A DNA stretch of 64,000 nucleotides, from contig JAFUOY010000014.1 in NCBI GenBank assembly GCA_017481595.1, positions 1 through 64,000 of the forward strand. The letters run 5' to 3'. The translations under genes and the position numbers were made by a program. The notes under the pieces are model-generated. The model was not told where the DNA came from. It saw only the letters and a program-made list of their open reading frames with translations, and searched no databases. This document shows positions 17,126 through 25,413 of this stretch, one piece after another (the first letter of the stretch is position 1; each line of letters starts with the position of its first letter). Origin of the DNA: Clostridia bacterium (GTDB taxonomy: Bacteria; Bacillota; Clostridia; Oscillospirales; CAG-272).

Positions 17126-18295
17126 TTAACTTATATAAGGATTTTTTCTTATAAAATCGGACGGAACAGAGCCGTTTTTTAAAAATGACGTAAATAATCT
17201 GTCCGCCTTGGCAGAAAGCTCGAATTGTTCTATAACGGATTTATCCATTTTTGTGTAATCAGCCAATTTTGTAATAATTGGAAAATCTGTATGCTTTTTC
17301 AAAATTTTAAGAAGTTCTCTTCCCTTTTCATTCAGCGCCAAAACAGATGTGTAAGAAGGGTAATCGTCCATTTTGCTAACACCAAATAATGAGTATAGTA
17401 CTATTCTCCTTAACCGTGCGTAAGTATAAGTTTTAGTAGTTAATTTACCAAAGAATTCATCGGCGTTTTTACTGTTATTAGCCGTTTCTGTTATAAAATA
17501 TCCCGCTCCGGATGGCGCATCATACAAATTCTCCATATATGAAGGATCCATAGTTATCACGGATCTGAAAATTAAATCCTTTACGTCTTTTTCATTTACG
17601 TAGCTACCATTATCGATACATTCGGAATAGAGCTTGTCAATTTCGTTTGGAATCGACACAAACGAATTATTATTCATAAAATATGCACGAATTGCAGTGG
17701 CAGACATATTCTTTCCAACGCTCAAATCGTTATATCCCAAGCCTTCTCTTTTTATTGCTACGGGAATAATTGAGTTCCCGTATTTTTTTATGGCTCTTAT
17801 ATACTCAACACCCAAAATCTTGTTGGATGAATTTGGCAATTCCTTGCCCAGTTCACGGCACGCAATTTCTCTGAGTTTTGGATAAGATATAGACTTATCT
17901 TGCTTTAATTCTTCAAACTTCTTTGTAAATTCTTCGCTATCAATTGTATCTGCAATTTCGGTAAGATCCTTTATATCCCCATCTTCAATTCCAAAGCACA
18001 AATGAGTAGCGCCAAGCTTTGAGGCAATATAAACTCCCGCTTTTGCAAAAACCTCTGCATTTGATGCGCAAAAGGGATAAGGAAGCTCCATAATGCAGTC
18101 AACACCGCAAATAACAGCTGCTTTTGCTCTTGTATATTTATCAAATAAAGCAAATTCTCCTCTTTGTGTAAAATTACCCGACATTATGGAAACCACGATA
18201 GAGTTGGGAAACATTTCCTTTATTTTATCTACTTGATACTTGTGTCCGTTATGAAACGGATTATACTCACATATTATTGCTACTATTTCCTTCAC
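17126..18295 (-). CDS. tmcAL: tRNA(Met) cytidine acetate ligase TmcAL (YlbM family)
   Basis: Activates acetate with ATP and acetylates the wobble cytidine of elongator tRNA-Met (ac4C34). The nucleotidyltransferase HNGH motif is at residues 15-18. MSGNFTQRGEFA (about 38-49), the ELPYPF block near 70 and an IKREG motif near 180 follow. At 389 residues the length is typical. The start is GTG, six bases after AGGAGGTG. It is divergent from ackA, with overlapping core promoters. The pairing is notable because both enzymes handle acetate, but the link is inference. Confidence 0.93.
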   Translation of the reverse strand: MKEIVAIICEYNPFHNGHKYQVDKIKEMFPNSIVVSIMSGNFTQRGEFALFDKYTRAKAAVICGVDCIMELPYPFCASNAEVFAKAGVYIASKLGATHLCFGIEDGDIKDLTEIADTIDSEEFTKKFEELKQDKSISYPKLREIACRELGKELPNSSNKILGVEYIRAIKKYGNSIIPVAIKREGLGYNDLSVGKNMSATAIRAYFMNNNSFVSIPNEIDKLYSECIDNGSYVNEKDVKDLIFRSVITMDPSYMENLYDAPSGAGYFITETANNSKNADEFFGKLTTKTYTYARLRRIVLYSLFGVSKMDDYPSYTSVLALNEKGRELLKILKKHTDFPIITKLADYTKMDKSVIEQFELSAKADRLFTSFLKNGSVPSDFIRKNPYIS

Positions 18296-18339
18296 AACGG
18301 CACCTCCTAAAAAAAGACAAAGTTTTTTCCTTTATATGC

Positions 18340-18368
18340 TTGAAATTATACATCTTTTATTATATAAT
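18340..18368 (+). promoter_or_regulatory. Sigma-A promoter for ackA
   Basis: TTGAAA, a 17-bp spacer and TATAAT. Its -10 box occupies almost the same bases as the -10 box of the opposite-strand tmcAL promoter. Confidence 0.7.
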
Positions 18369-18392
18369 ATACTTGATTTGATAATTTGTCAA
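18364..18392 (-). promoter_or_regulatory. Sigma-A promoter for tmcAL, overlapping the ackA promoter
   Basis: On the minus strand, TTGACA, a 17-bp spacer and TATTAT. It shares its -10 region with ackA, so RNA polymerase can occupy only one of the two at a time. Confidence 0.65.
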
Positions 18393-18419
18393 GCAACATT
18401 TTTATTTGGAGGATTAAAA

Positions 18420-19682
18420 ATGAAAGTACTCGTTGTTAACGCAGGTAGCTCATCACTCAAGTATCAGTTGATGGACACCAACACAGAGGAGGTTCTTGCA
18501 AAAGGTATTTGCGAAAGAATCGGTATTGAAGGAAGCCTTATTGAGCACAAGAAGGCTGACGGAACAAAGATTAAGAAAGTAACACCTATGGCTGACCATT
18601 CCGTTGCTACTGAAATAGTTGTAAGCATGCTTACAGATGCAGAATACGGTTGTATCAAGTCTATGGACGAAATTGAAGCAGTAGGTCACAGAATAGTACA
18701 CGGTGGTCCTTACTTCTTTGAAAGCACCATCGTTACACCCGAGGTTGTAGACATCATTGATGAATGCTCTGAGTTTGCTCCTCTCCATAACCCCGCACAC
18801 ATTATGGGTATCAAGGGCTGTACAAAAGTAATGCCCAACACACCTCAGGTAGTTGTATTTGATACTGCATTCCACCAGACAATGCCCGCTAAGGCATATA
18901 CTTACCCCCTTCCCATCAAGATGGTAGAAGAGGATCACATCAGAAGATACGGTATGCACGGTACATCCCACCGTTTCGTTGCTACTGAGGCTATAAAGCT
19001 TCTTGGTAACAAGAAGGATACCAAGATCATCACTTGTCATATCGGTAACGGTTCTTCCATCTCCGCTGTACGCGACGGTAAGGTTCTCGATACAAGTATG
19101 GGCTTTACTCCCCTTGACGGTGTTGAAATGGGTACACGTTGCGGCGCTATCGACCCTGCAATAGTTCCTTACATTATGCAGAAGTATGATATCCCCGTTG
19201 AAAAGATCTCTGACTTCCTCAACAAGAAGTGCGGTTTCCTTGGCGTTTCCGGATATTCATCAGACAGCCGTGATATTGAGGCTGCTATCCTTGGCAACTT
19301 TGATGAGTCTCTTCCAACTTGTCCTAAGACAGAGGAAGAAAAGGCAGCAGTACAGAAGCACGCTCTTCTCGCTGCTGAAATTCTTGCATACCAGGTTAAG
19401 AAGTACATTGGCTCCTACTCCGCTGCAATGAACGGTCTTGACGCAGTTATCTTTACTGCAGGTATGGGCGAAAACAATCCCGAGCTTCGTGAAAGAGCTT
19501 GCGCTGATATGGAATTCTTCGGAATCAAGATCGATAAGGAGCTCAACGCTAAGACACTCAGACAGCCTAACATTGTTGAGCTTTCTACTCCTGACTCCAA
19601 GGTTAAGGTATTCGTTCTTCCTACAAACGAAGAGCTTATGATTGCAAGAGATACAGAAGCTTGCGTAAACAAGGCTAAATAA
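18420..19682 (+). CDS. ackA: Acetate kinase
   Basis: Interconverts acetyl-phosphate plus ADP with acetate plus ATP, the energy-yielding end of acetate fermentation. The ASKHA-fold signatures are present: VLVVNAGSSSLKYQL at the N-terminus, a HRIVHGG block near residue 90, an AFHQTMP block near 175, HGTSHRFV near 208, CHIGNGSS near 235 and FTAGMGENN near 330. The ATG follows GGAGG; the 28 upstream in-frame codons are leader. At 420 residues it is slightly longer than the usual ~400. No pta gene is adjacent. Many codons end in C, in keeping with high expression. Confidence 0.97.
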   Translation: MKVLVVNAGSSSLKYQLMDTNTEEVLAKGICERIGIEGSLIEHKKADGTKIKKVTPMADHSVATEIVVSMLTDAEYGCIKSMDEIEAVGHRIVHGGPYFFESTIVTPEVVDIIDECSEFAPLHNPAHIMGIKGCTKVMPNTPQVVVFDTAFHQTMPAKAYTYPLPIKMVEEDHIRRYGMHGTSHRFVATEAIKLLGNKKDTKIITCHIGNGSSISAVRDGKVLDTSMGFTPLDGVEMGTRCGAIDPAIVPYIMQKYDIPVEKISDFLNKKCGFLGVSGYSSDSRDIEAAILGNFDESLPTCPKTEEEKAAVQKHALLAAEILAYQVKKYIGSYSAAMNGLDAVIFTAGMGENNPELRERACADMEFFGIKIDKELNAKTLRQPNIVELSTPDSKVKVFVLPTNEELMIARDTEACVNKAK

Positions 19683-19692
19683 AATAAGCTAT

Positions 19693-19723
19693 AAAAAAAG
19701 AGGTGAAATTCACCTCTTTTTTT
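19693..19723 (+). terminator. Bidirectional terminator between ackA and fucU
   Basis: A 15-bp perfect stem, AAAAAAAGAGGTGAA/TTCACCTCTTTTTTT, with a one-base centre. It serves both converging genes. Confidence 0.9.
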
Positions 19724-19729
19724 GTTTTG

Positions 19730-20164
19730 TCAAATTACACCCTTTTGAAGCATTACGTTAGCGTATATTGCCTTTTCGCTTGTAGCGATTATTGCGTATG
19801 CTTTTTTTGCTTCCTCATAAAAAGCAAATCTTTCGATTGTACCTACGGTATCAGCGCCTCTTTCGTCGTGTTTGGCGATGATTTCCTTGTATGTATCCCA
19901 TATAGGTGTTTTTGCATTGTCACCCTTCATAACCTCCATAAGAGAAACGGGCTTCTCTACGTAGGTGTCAAGCGGGAAAACCTGCAAAATAGCGTCAAGA
20001 AGCTCAGGTACACCGTGTCCGTCGCATCTAATCACTATAGCATTCTTACCCATGGATTCTGCAGGGAAATTACCGTCTGCAATTACGATTCTGTCGCTGT
20101 GCCCCATCTCACAAAGTACCTTTAAAAGCTGGGGAGACAGAATATTTGGAATTCCTTTTAACAT
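19730..20164 (-). CDS. fucU: L-fucose mutarotase FucU (RbsD/FucU family)
   Basis: Interconverts anomers of L-fucose (or a related sugar) before isomerisation. The 144-residue protein has the FucU-type sequence: MLKGIP start, EMGHSDRIVIADGNFPA with its conserved His and Asp, RCDGHGVPELL, and the FERFAFYEEAKKAYAI-type C-terminal region here as IERFAFYEEAKKAYAI. FucU rather than RbsD is favoured by the MLKGIP and GHGVPELL pattern. No other fucose catabolic gene is adjacent. A GH95 fucosidase and a class II aldolase lie elsewhere in the window. Confidence 0.88.
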   Translation of the reverse strand: MLKGIPNILSPQLLKVLCEMGHSDRIVIADGNFPAESMGKNAIVIRCDGHGVPELLDAILQVFPLDTYVEKPVSLMEVMKGDNAKTPIWDTYKEIIAKHDERGADTVGTIERFAFYEEAKKAYAIIATSEKAIYANVMLQKGVI

Positions 20165-20181
20165 TTTTATTTCCTCCTAAA

Positions 20182-20901
20182 TTAAATATCCTTAGCAAAA
20201 CAAACAGCTACAACACTCTTGGCGCCTTTTTCCTTAAGCAACGTGGAGCAAGCGCTGATAGTTGATCCTGTCGTTAATACATCATCAATTATAATAAATT
20301 TTTTATCCTTAACGTCTATGTTTTTCTTAAGAGAATATGACTGCTTTGCATTAGCGTACCTTTCTCTTCTGTCAAGTGTCTTTTGTTCCTTTTTGCCAGA
20401 ATTATCAAAGCAATCCATATAAGAAAGCCCCAACTTTTTGGCAAATAGCCTTGCTACCTCTCTTCCGTGATCATATCCGTATTTCAGAATGGCTTTCTTT
20501 CGTCTTTTTGGATAAACCACTATGTAATCGTTAAAGGAAAGATTTCTCTTTGCAAACATCTTTTTGGCTTTTGCAGCCATAAGGTCAGCGCAGAAATTAA
20601 ATACCTCGCCGATATATTCCTCTTTTAGCTTGTATACAATGTGATTAACGGGATTTTCCGAATTGCTTTTATAAAAAATACAAAACGTAACAAAATCAAC
20701 ACCTATCAGCATTCTTTTACTTGCACAGGTGCAGTATTCACTTTCATACCCACATTTATCGCATAGAATATCAAGAGTGCTTACCCAATATTTATGACAT
20801 TCATCACATATAGGCAGCTTTATGTTGTAGCTTATGGCGTCGTCACAAATGATACATTTTCTTACAATAAACGCTCTTTTTAAACATTCTAAAAGCTTCA
20901 T
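20182..20901 (-). CDS. comF: ComF-family phosphoribosyltransferase-like protein
   Basis: A 239-residue protein. The N-terminus holds zinc-ribbon cysteine pairs (CIIC, CDEC, CDKCG, CTC; residues 16-60). The C-terminus has a type I phosphoribosyltransferase fold with a PRPP-binding FIIIDDVLTTGST loop near residue 203. ComF proteins act with DNA helicases in uptake of transforming DNA, though many non-competent Firmicutes carry one. Its start overlaps the recD2 stop by 4 bases (ATGA), and its SD sequence is weak, so it is probably translated by coupling. The partnership with a helicase gene is the usual family context. Confidence 0.92.
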   Translation of the reverse strand: MKLLECLKRAFIVRKCIICDDAISYNIKLPICDECHKYWVSTLDILCDKCGYESEYCTCASKRMLIGVDFVTFCIFYKSNSENPVNHIVYKLKEEYIGEVFNFCADLMAAKAKKMFAKRNLSFNDYIVVYPKRRKKAILKYGYDHGREVARLFAKKLGLSYMDCFDNSGKKEQKTLDRRERYANAKQSYSLKKNIDVKDKKFIIIDDVLTTGSTISACSTLLKEKGAKSVVAVCFAKDI

Positions 20902-23126
20902 ATGTCGTTACTCTCAAGAAACATTCTAAGGCCTGTATTTCTGTTGATCTGGGTATTATTATTAACCATAGCTTCAAGTACCTCAGAGTCACCAATAAGC
21001 AGTACCATGCTTTCCGCTCTTGTAATTGCAGTATAAATAAGATTTCTCGTCAGTAATATCGGCGCACATTTTACAAGAGGGATAATTATGATAGGATACT
21101 CGCTGCCTTGACTTTTATGAACAGTTACTGCATAGGCGTGATCTATCTCGTCAAGTGCAGACAAATCATATGATGCAATCTTACCGTCATAATTTATTTT
21201 CATAAGCTTTTCTTCGTTGTCTATTTCATATACAAAGCCTATGTCACCGTTAAAGATTCCTCTTCCGCTTTCGTTTTCTCTTTCCCACTCAACGTCATAA
21301 TTGTTTCTTATCTGCATTACCTTGTCGCCAATTTTATATATCTTTTGTGTTCTGGTCACATATTGCTTTTTCGACTTTGAGTTAAGCTCGTTTTGTAATA
21401 CAGAATTTAAGTTTTGTGTTCCACAATATCCTTTTTTTGTGGGAGTAATAATTTGTATTCCATCCTCTATATCCTTGCCGTATTTGGCAGGCAAACGGTT
21501 TTTGCACATATTCGCAATATAAGAGGGAATTAAGGATTCATCTTGTATAGATACAAAAAAGAAATCGTTGTACCTTTCTTTTATATCTGGGACAATACCG
21601 CGGTTGATCTTATGCGCATTTACAACTATACCGCTGTTTTCCGACTGTCTGAATATCTCATTTAAAGTAATAACGCTGAATTTTTCAGAGCGGATAATAT
21701 CATTAAGCACGTTTCCCTCACCTACCGAAGGTAATTGATAAACATCACCAATTAAAAGAAGCTTACTTCCAGGCTTTATCGCCTTTAAAAGCGCGGTCAT
21801 TAAGGAAACGTCGATCATAGATGTTTCATCAACTATTATAACCTCGTACTCAAGATGATTCTTTTCGTTTCGTACAAACTCGGGACCTCTTGAATATTCG
21901 TTTCCTGTATCAACCTCAAGAAGTCTGTGTATGGTTTTAGCTTCATATGAGGTAGTTTCGCTCATTCTTTTGGCTGCTCTTCCTGTGGGAGCGCATAATG
22001 CGCACTTATAACCAAGACGCTTAAATATATTCAGTACAGCCTTTATAATGGTTGTTTTGCCCGTACCTGGACCACCCGTTAATACAGTCACCCCGTTTTT
22101 AAGGCTTTCGCATATGGCTTTTTTCTGCATTGATGCATATGAAATATCATTTTCACGTTCTATTTGCTCTATCAATGATATTGCGTTATACTCACCTACT
22201 GAAACGTTACTTCTTTCAAGCACCAACAATTTTCTTGCAATGTATTCCTCATTATTGAAATTTTCCGTCAAATAAACGTGGCTCTGCCTCAAATACTCTA
22301 CGATTTTTATTTTATTTTCCTTTGCAAGCTCTGTAATTTGCGTAAGGATAAGCTCGCCGCCCACCTCGATAAGCTTAGAGGTTGCATTTACAAGAACATC
22401 ATTATTTACGTAAGTATGTCCGTCACGAGATGCAAAAACTCCTAAAACATACAGAATTCCGCTTCTTATGCGATTTTCATTATCCTTACTTAAGCCCGCC
22501 TCCATAGCGATTTCATCAGCACGCTTAAATCCTATACCGTCGATCTCGTTACAAAGACAATACGGATTTTCTTTAAGTATTCCAAGAGCATTTCTTCCCC
22601 ATTTTTTATAAATTTTCATAGCCGTATTTGGGGAAAAGCTATCCTTACAATACATTATTATCTCGCGCACACCCGATTTTTCTTTAAAATCATTGCTCAT
22701 TTCCACGGCTTTTTTTAAAGAAATACCGTTTATATCGGCAAGCCAGGTAGGATGATTTGATATAACGTCAAAGGCATCCTCACCATATTTATCAACAATT
22801 TTTTTCGCAGTTTTGGGGCCTATTCCCTTTATAGCACCGGAAGATAAATATCTTAAAATATCATTTTTCTCCGTCGGTAATATTTTTTCAAATCTTTCTG
22901 CCTTAAACTGCCTTCCGTACACCTTATGGTGAGCCCAATATCCGTATAATTCTACCTGCTCACCAACAGAAATGAAAGGAACGGTACCCACTACGGTAAC
23001 AAGCTCACCATTTTCATCTTCCAAGTCAAAAACACCGTATCCTGTTTCATCACTATGAAACACAATATTTTCAACAGTACCGCGGATAACTATAATTCCA
23101 TCCGTATTCAGACCAAGCTGCTCCAT
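20898..23126 (-). CDS. recD2: RecD2-type ATP-dependent DNA helicase
   Basis: SF1B 5'-to-3' helicase of the RecD/TraA type that acts without RecBC in DNA repair. The N-terminus is an OB-like region (residues 12-75) followed by tandem helix-hairpin-helix repeats (GIGPKTAKKI near 101; DGIGFKRADEI near 196). Walker A is GGPGTGKTT (351-359), Walker B is VDETSM near 430, and the UvrD-like end has YAVTVHKSQGSEYP near 672. The 742-residue length is typical. It is the first gene of a two-gene operon with comF, with AGGAGG before the ATG. Confidence 0.95.
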   Translation of the reverse strand: MEQLGLNTDGIIVIRGTVENIVFHSDETGYGVFDLEDENGELVTVVGTVPFISVGEQVELYGYWAHHKVYGRQFKAERFEKILPTEKNDILRYLSSGAIKGIGPKTAKKIVDKYGEDAFDVISNHPTWLADINGISLKKAVEMSNDFKEKSGVREIIMYCKDSFSPNTAMKIYKKWGRNALGILKENPYCLCNEIDGIGFKRADEIAMEAGLSKDNENRIRSGILYVLGVFASRDGHTYVNNDVLVNATSKLIEVGGELILTQITELAKENKIKIVEYLRQSHVYLTENFNNEEYIARKLLVLERSNVSVGEYNAISLIEQIERENDISYASMQKKAICESLKNGVTVLTGGPGTGKTTIIKAVLNIFKRLGYKCALCAPTGRAAKRMSETTSYEAKTIHRLLEVDTGNEYSRGPEFVRNEKNHLEYEVIIVDETSMIDVSLMTALLKAIKPGSKLLLIGDVYQLPSVGEGNVLNDIIRSEKFSVITLNEIFRQSENSGIVVNAHKINRGIVPDIKERYNDFFFVSIQDESLIPSYIANMCKNRLPAKYGKDIEDGIQIITPTKKGYCGTQNLNSVLQNELNSKSKKQYVTRTQKIYKIGDKVMQIRNNYDVEWERENESGRGIFNGDIGFVYEIDNEEKLMKINYDGKIASYDLSALDEIDHAYAVTVHKSQGSEYPIIIIPLVKCAPILLTRNLIYTAITRAESMVLLIGDSEVLEAMVNNNTQINRNTGLRMFLESNDI

Positions 23127-23156
23127 AGTAACTACCTCCTTTCTTTTTATATTATT

Positions 23157-23185
23157 ATTTTATCATATATCATTTATCAAATCAA
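23157..23185 (-). promoter_or_regulatory. Sigma-A promoter of recD2-comF
   Basis: On the minus strand, TTGATT, a 17-bp spacer and TAAAAT, about 30 bases before the recD2 start. Confidence 0.55.
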
Positions 23186-23240
23186 GTAATACAGTATGTA
23201 AAATTTAATTCAGCTTACAATTTTACGGCTTAATAAAAAT

Positions 23241-23318
23241 CGAGGGCGGATCTTGGAACCCCCAAAGCTCAATTCTCGCTTCGGGGAACCCCGCGTACTC
23301 CGCCCTCGCCCTTTTTTT
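23241..23318. other. Structured GC-rich intergenic element, possible terminator or small RNA
   Basis: A 10-bp closing stem CGAGGGCGGA/TCCGCCCTCG encloses about 48 bases that hold a GGGGTTCCCC-type palindrome (minus-strand reading) and C-rich or G-rich tracts. It is bounded by CCC plus a run of T on the plus side and by AAAAATC on the other. It is clearly more GC-rich than the surrounding spacer. It lies upstream of recD2 and downstream of the small membrane-protein gene, so on the minus strand it could end that gene's transcript. The internal arms are more elaborate than a simple terminator needs. No coding potential was seen. Confidence 0.5.
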
Positions 23319-23366
23319 GCAAACTTTTTGGGATTTACTTCACCGTTTTCCGTCTTCCCTTAAGTC

Positions 23367-23765
23367 TCAATATCTCTTATCAAATCTCGAAACACGATCT
23401 GAATTGAAATTTATATGGACTATTACACTTAGGATTATCTTAACCATAATAAACACACCATAAAGTATTATCGATGCATAATAAGAAACCAGATAAACTA
23501 TAAATCCAATAATATATTGAGGAATCAAGGAAATTAATACCAATACCCACATACGATAAAAAAAGTTAAAATGCTTTGGATAAATTGCATATTCTTTTAT
23601 ATAGCTCAACAAAATTCTTTTTATTTTTGTCTGAGCTTTATGTATTTTTTTTGCTCCAGCAATATTTCTTTTGGATAGTAAAAAGCTATAAACAAGTTTT
23701 CTCAAATCGACTATAAGAATACAGTCAATAATCATTAAAAACAAATTCAAATACAAAACTACCAT
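23367..23765 (-). CDS. Hypothetical membrane protein
   Basis: A 132-residue protein with a hydrophobic N-terminal segment (residues 3-20), a basic middle region (SKRNIAGAKKIHKAQTKIKR) and two long hydrophobic stretches (about 72-92 and 96-116). I do not recognise the family. It has an AAGGAAG ribosome-binding site and two upstream sigma-A-type promoters, which supports its being expressed. Codon use is A+T-rich compared with neighbouring metK and recD2. It lies between the structured intergenic element and what may be a decayed mobile sequence. Confidence 0.6.
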   Translation of the reverse strand: MVVLYLNLFLMIIDCILIVDLRKLVYSFLLSKRNIAGAKKIHKAQTKIKRILLSYIKEYAIYPKHFNFFYRMWVLVLISLIPQYIIGFIVYLVSYYASIILYGVFIMVKIILSVIVHINFNSDRVSRFDKRY

Positions 23766-23837
23766 CCAAACACTTCCTTAATGTGATTTTTTCCTATAAT
23801 ACCTATTGATCCTAATGCGCTTTTTCCAGAAGACTTT

Positions 23838-23865
23838 GGAAACAGGGGACGGTTCCTTGTCCTCT
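23838..23865. other. Possible scar of a REP/IS200-type mobile element
   Basis: The segment GGGGACGGTTCCTTGTCC resembles the conserved ends often found with REP-associated (Y1-transposase-like) elements in Firmicutes. It can form a short GGAC/GTCC hairpin. No transposase gene accompanies it. The assignment rests on recall of the motif and is tentative. Confidence 0.25.
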
Positions 23866-23891
23866 TAGGAATACGAAGCTTTCTATATTTC

Positions 23892-23967
23892 ATTATAGAG
23901 TTCTCCAACGATTCTGTCAAGTTTCTGCTATCATATGTATTCTAACATATCAATGATTTTTTGTCAA
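23892..23967 (-). promoter_or_regulatory. Tandem sigma-A promoters upstream of the 132-residue membrane protein
   Basis: On the minus strand there are two units. The upstream one is TTGACA-17-TAGAAT (23962-23967 and 23939-23944). The downstream one is a full-consensus TTGACA-17-TATAAT (23915-23920 and 23892-23897). The transcript leader would be over 100 bases and would cross the possible mobile-element scar. Confidence 0.55.
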
Positions 23968-23983
23968 CTACCGCTGTTCTATA

Positions 23984-24013
23984 TAAAAAATTGAGAAAAC
24001 AATACGTTTTCTC
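23984..24013 (-). terminator. Terminator of metK
   Basis: On the minus strand, stem GAGAAAAC/GTTTTCTC with a 5-base loop, followed by AATTTTTT. Confidence 0.75.
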
Positions 24014-24024
24014 CATTTTTATAA

Positions 24025-25194
24025 TTAAAGAAGCTCTGTCTTGATTTTTTCTGCAAGGTCTGTCTTTTCCCAAGGAATATCAAGATCCTCTCTACCAACG
24101 TGACCGTAAGCAGCAAGCTGACGATAGATAGGACGTCTCAAGCCAAACTTTTCGATAATGGCAGTAGGACGAAGATCAACGTTATTCTCTACAAATTCAG
24201 CAATTTTGCTTTCATCCACCTTTGCAGTACCAAAGGTATCAACCATTACAGAAACGGGCTTTGCAACGCCAATGGCATAAGCAATCTGAACCTCGCACTT
24301 GTCAGCAACGCCTGATGCAACGATATTCTTTGCAATATATCTTGCAGCGTAGGATGCGCTTCTGTCTACCTTAGTGGGGTCCTTACCTGAGAAAGCGCCG
24401 CCACCGTGACGGGAGTATCCACCGTATGTATCAACGATAATCTTTCTACCTGTAAGACCTGTATCACCGTTAGGTCCACCGATTACAAATCTACCTGTAG
24501 GATTTACATAAATCTTTGTATTATCATCCATCATTTCAGCAGGGATGATAGGAATAATTACGTTGTTTATAATATCTCTGCGAATTGTTTCAAGTGTAAC
24601 GTCAGGGCTGTGCTGGGATGAAACAACTATTGCCTCAATTCTTGCAGGAACACCATCTACATACTCAACTGTTACCTGTGTTTTTCCGTCGGGACGAAGA
24701 TAAGCCATTAAGCCATCCTTTCTAACGGCTGTAAGACGCTTTGCAAGGCTATGCGCCAAGGAAATGGGAAGGGGCATAAGCTCCTTTGTTTCGTTACAAG
24801 CATAACCGAACATAAGTCCCTGGTCGCCTGCGCCATTACCATCCTCTTCACCGCTCTTTGCCTCTGCGCTCTTATCAACGCCAAGGGCAATATCAGCGCT
24901 CTGCTCGTGAATGGAGCTTAATACAGCGCAAGTGTCGGCATCAAAGCCATACTTTGCTCTGTCATATCCAATATCTCTTACAGTATTTCTTACAATGGAC
25001 TGAAGGTCGTAGGTTGCATTTGTTGTTATCTCACCCATTACCATTACCATACCTGTGGTACAGAAGGTTTCGCAAGCTACTCTTGAATAAGGATCCTTTG
25101 CAAGAATCGCATCAAGCACAGCATCAGAGATCTGGTCGCATATTTTATCGGGATGTCCCTCAGTTACGGACTCGGATGTAAAAAACATTCTCAT
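24025..25194 (-). CDS. metK: S-adenosylmethionine synthetase
   Basis: Makes SAM from methionine and ATP. Signatures are clear: [21 protein letters not shown] at the N-terminus, [12 protein letters not shown] near residue 120, [19 protein letters not shown] near 240 and [16 protein letters not shown] near 270. The 389-residue length is standard. The start is the ATG after AAGGAGG; an upstream in-frame extension of 30 codons runs through the riboswitch terminator and is not real. A SAM-I riboswitch and an intrinsic terminator precede it, so high SAM should switch the gene off. Confidence 0.98.
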   Translation of the reverse strand: MRMFFTSESVTEGHPDKICDQISDAVLDAILAKDPYSRVACETFCTTGMVMVMGEITTNATYDLQSIVRNTVRDIGYDRAKYGFDADTCAVLSSIHEQSADIALGVDKSAEAKSGEEDGNGAGDQGLMFGYACNETKELMPLPISLAHSLAKRLTAVRKDGLMAYLRPDGKTQVTVEYVDGVPARIEAIVVSSQHSPDVTLETIRRDIINNVIIPIIPAEMMDDNTKIYVNPTGRFVIGGPNGDTGLTGRKIIVDTYGGYSRHGGGAFSGKDPTKVDRSASYAARYIAKNIVASGVADKCEVQIAYAIGVAKPVSVMVDTFGTAKVDESKIAEFVENNVDLRPTAIIEKFGLRRPIYRQLAAYGHVGREDLDIPWEKTDLAEKIKTELL

Positions 25195-25215
25195 AATATC
25201 CTCCTTACTTAGTGA

Positions 25216-25342
25216 AAAAGAAAGCCCACGGTCTCCCGTGGGCTGAAGTAAAAATCTCATCTCACGGAATTGGCACCTTGTCACTTGATAGGTTGCCGTA
25301 GTATCATAGGGCCTGTCCCTCCACTACTCTTGATAAGTCTAA
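25216..25342 (-). promoter_or_regulatory. SAM-I (S-box) riboswitch with terminator upstream of metK
   Basis: On the minus strand the aptamer begins CTTATCAAGAG near 25337. It continues with TGGAGGGACAGGCCC, CGGCAACC and AAGGTGCCAATTCC, and closes with GAGATGAG near 25254-25263 pairing back to the first block. These are the conserved SAM-I blocks in order and spacing. Downstream, AGCCCACGG/CCGTGGGCT plus T-rich sequence (25216-25245) forms the terminator used when SAM is bound. Confidence 0.95.
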
Positions 25343-25358
25343 ATTTTTTAACGGACAC

Positions 25359-25387
25359 AGTATAACATACTGTTTATAATATTGCAA
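25359..25387 (-). promoter_or_regulatory. Sigma-A promoter of the metK transcript
   Basis: On the minus strand, TTGCAA, a 17-bp spacer and TATACT. The predicted transcript start is about 10-15 bases before the SAM-I aptamer. Confidence 0.6.
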
Positions 25388-25413
25388 TAGTTTTCTGAAA
25401 AAAATTTTATTTT

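Noticed and set aside
18453-19040. 195-codon minus-strand frame inside ackA
   Set aside because: It mirrors ackA, which has its motifs, promoter and SD sequence.
24025-25284. Longer metK with a 30-residue N-terminal extension
   Set aside because: The extension is translated riboswitch and terminator sequence; the ATG at 25194 has AAGGAGG.
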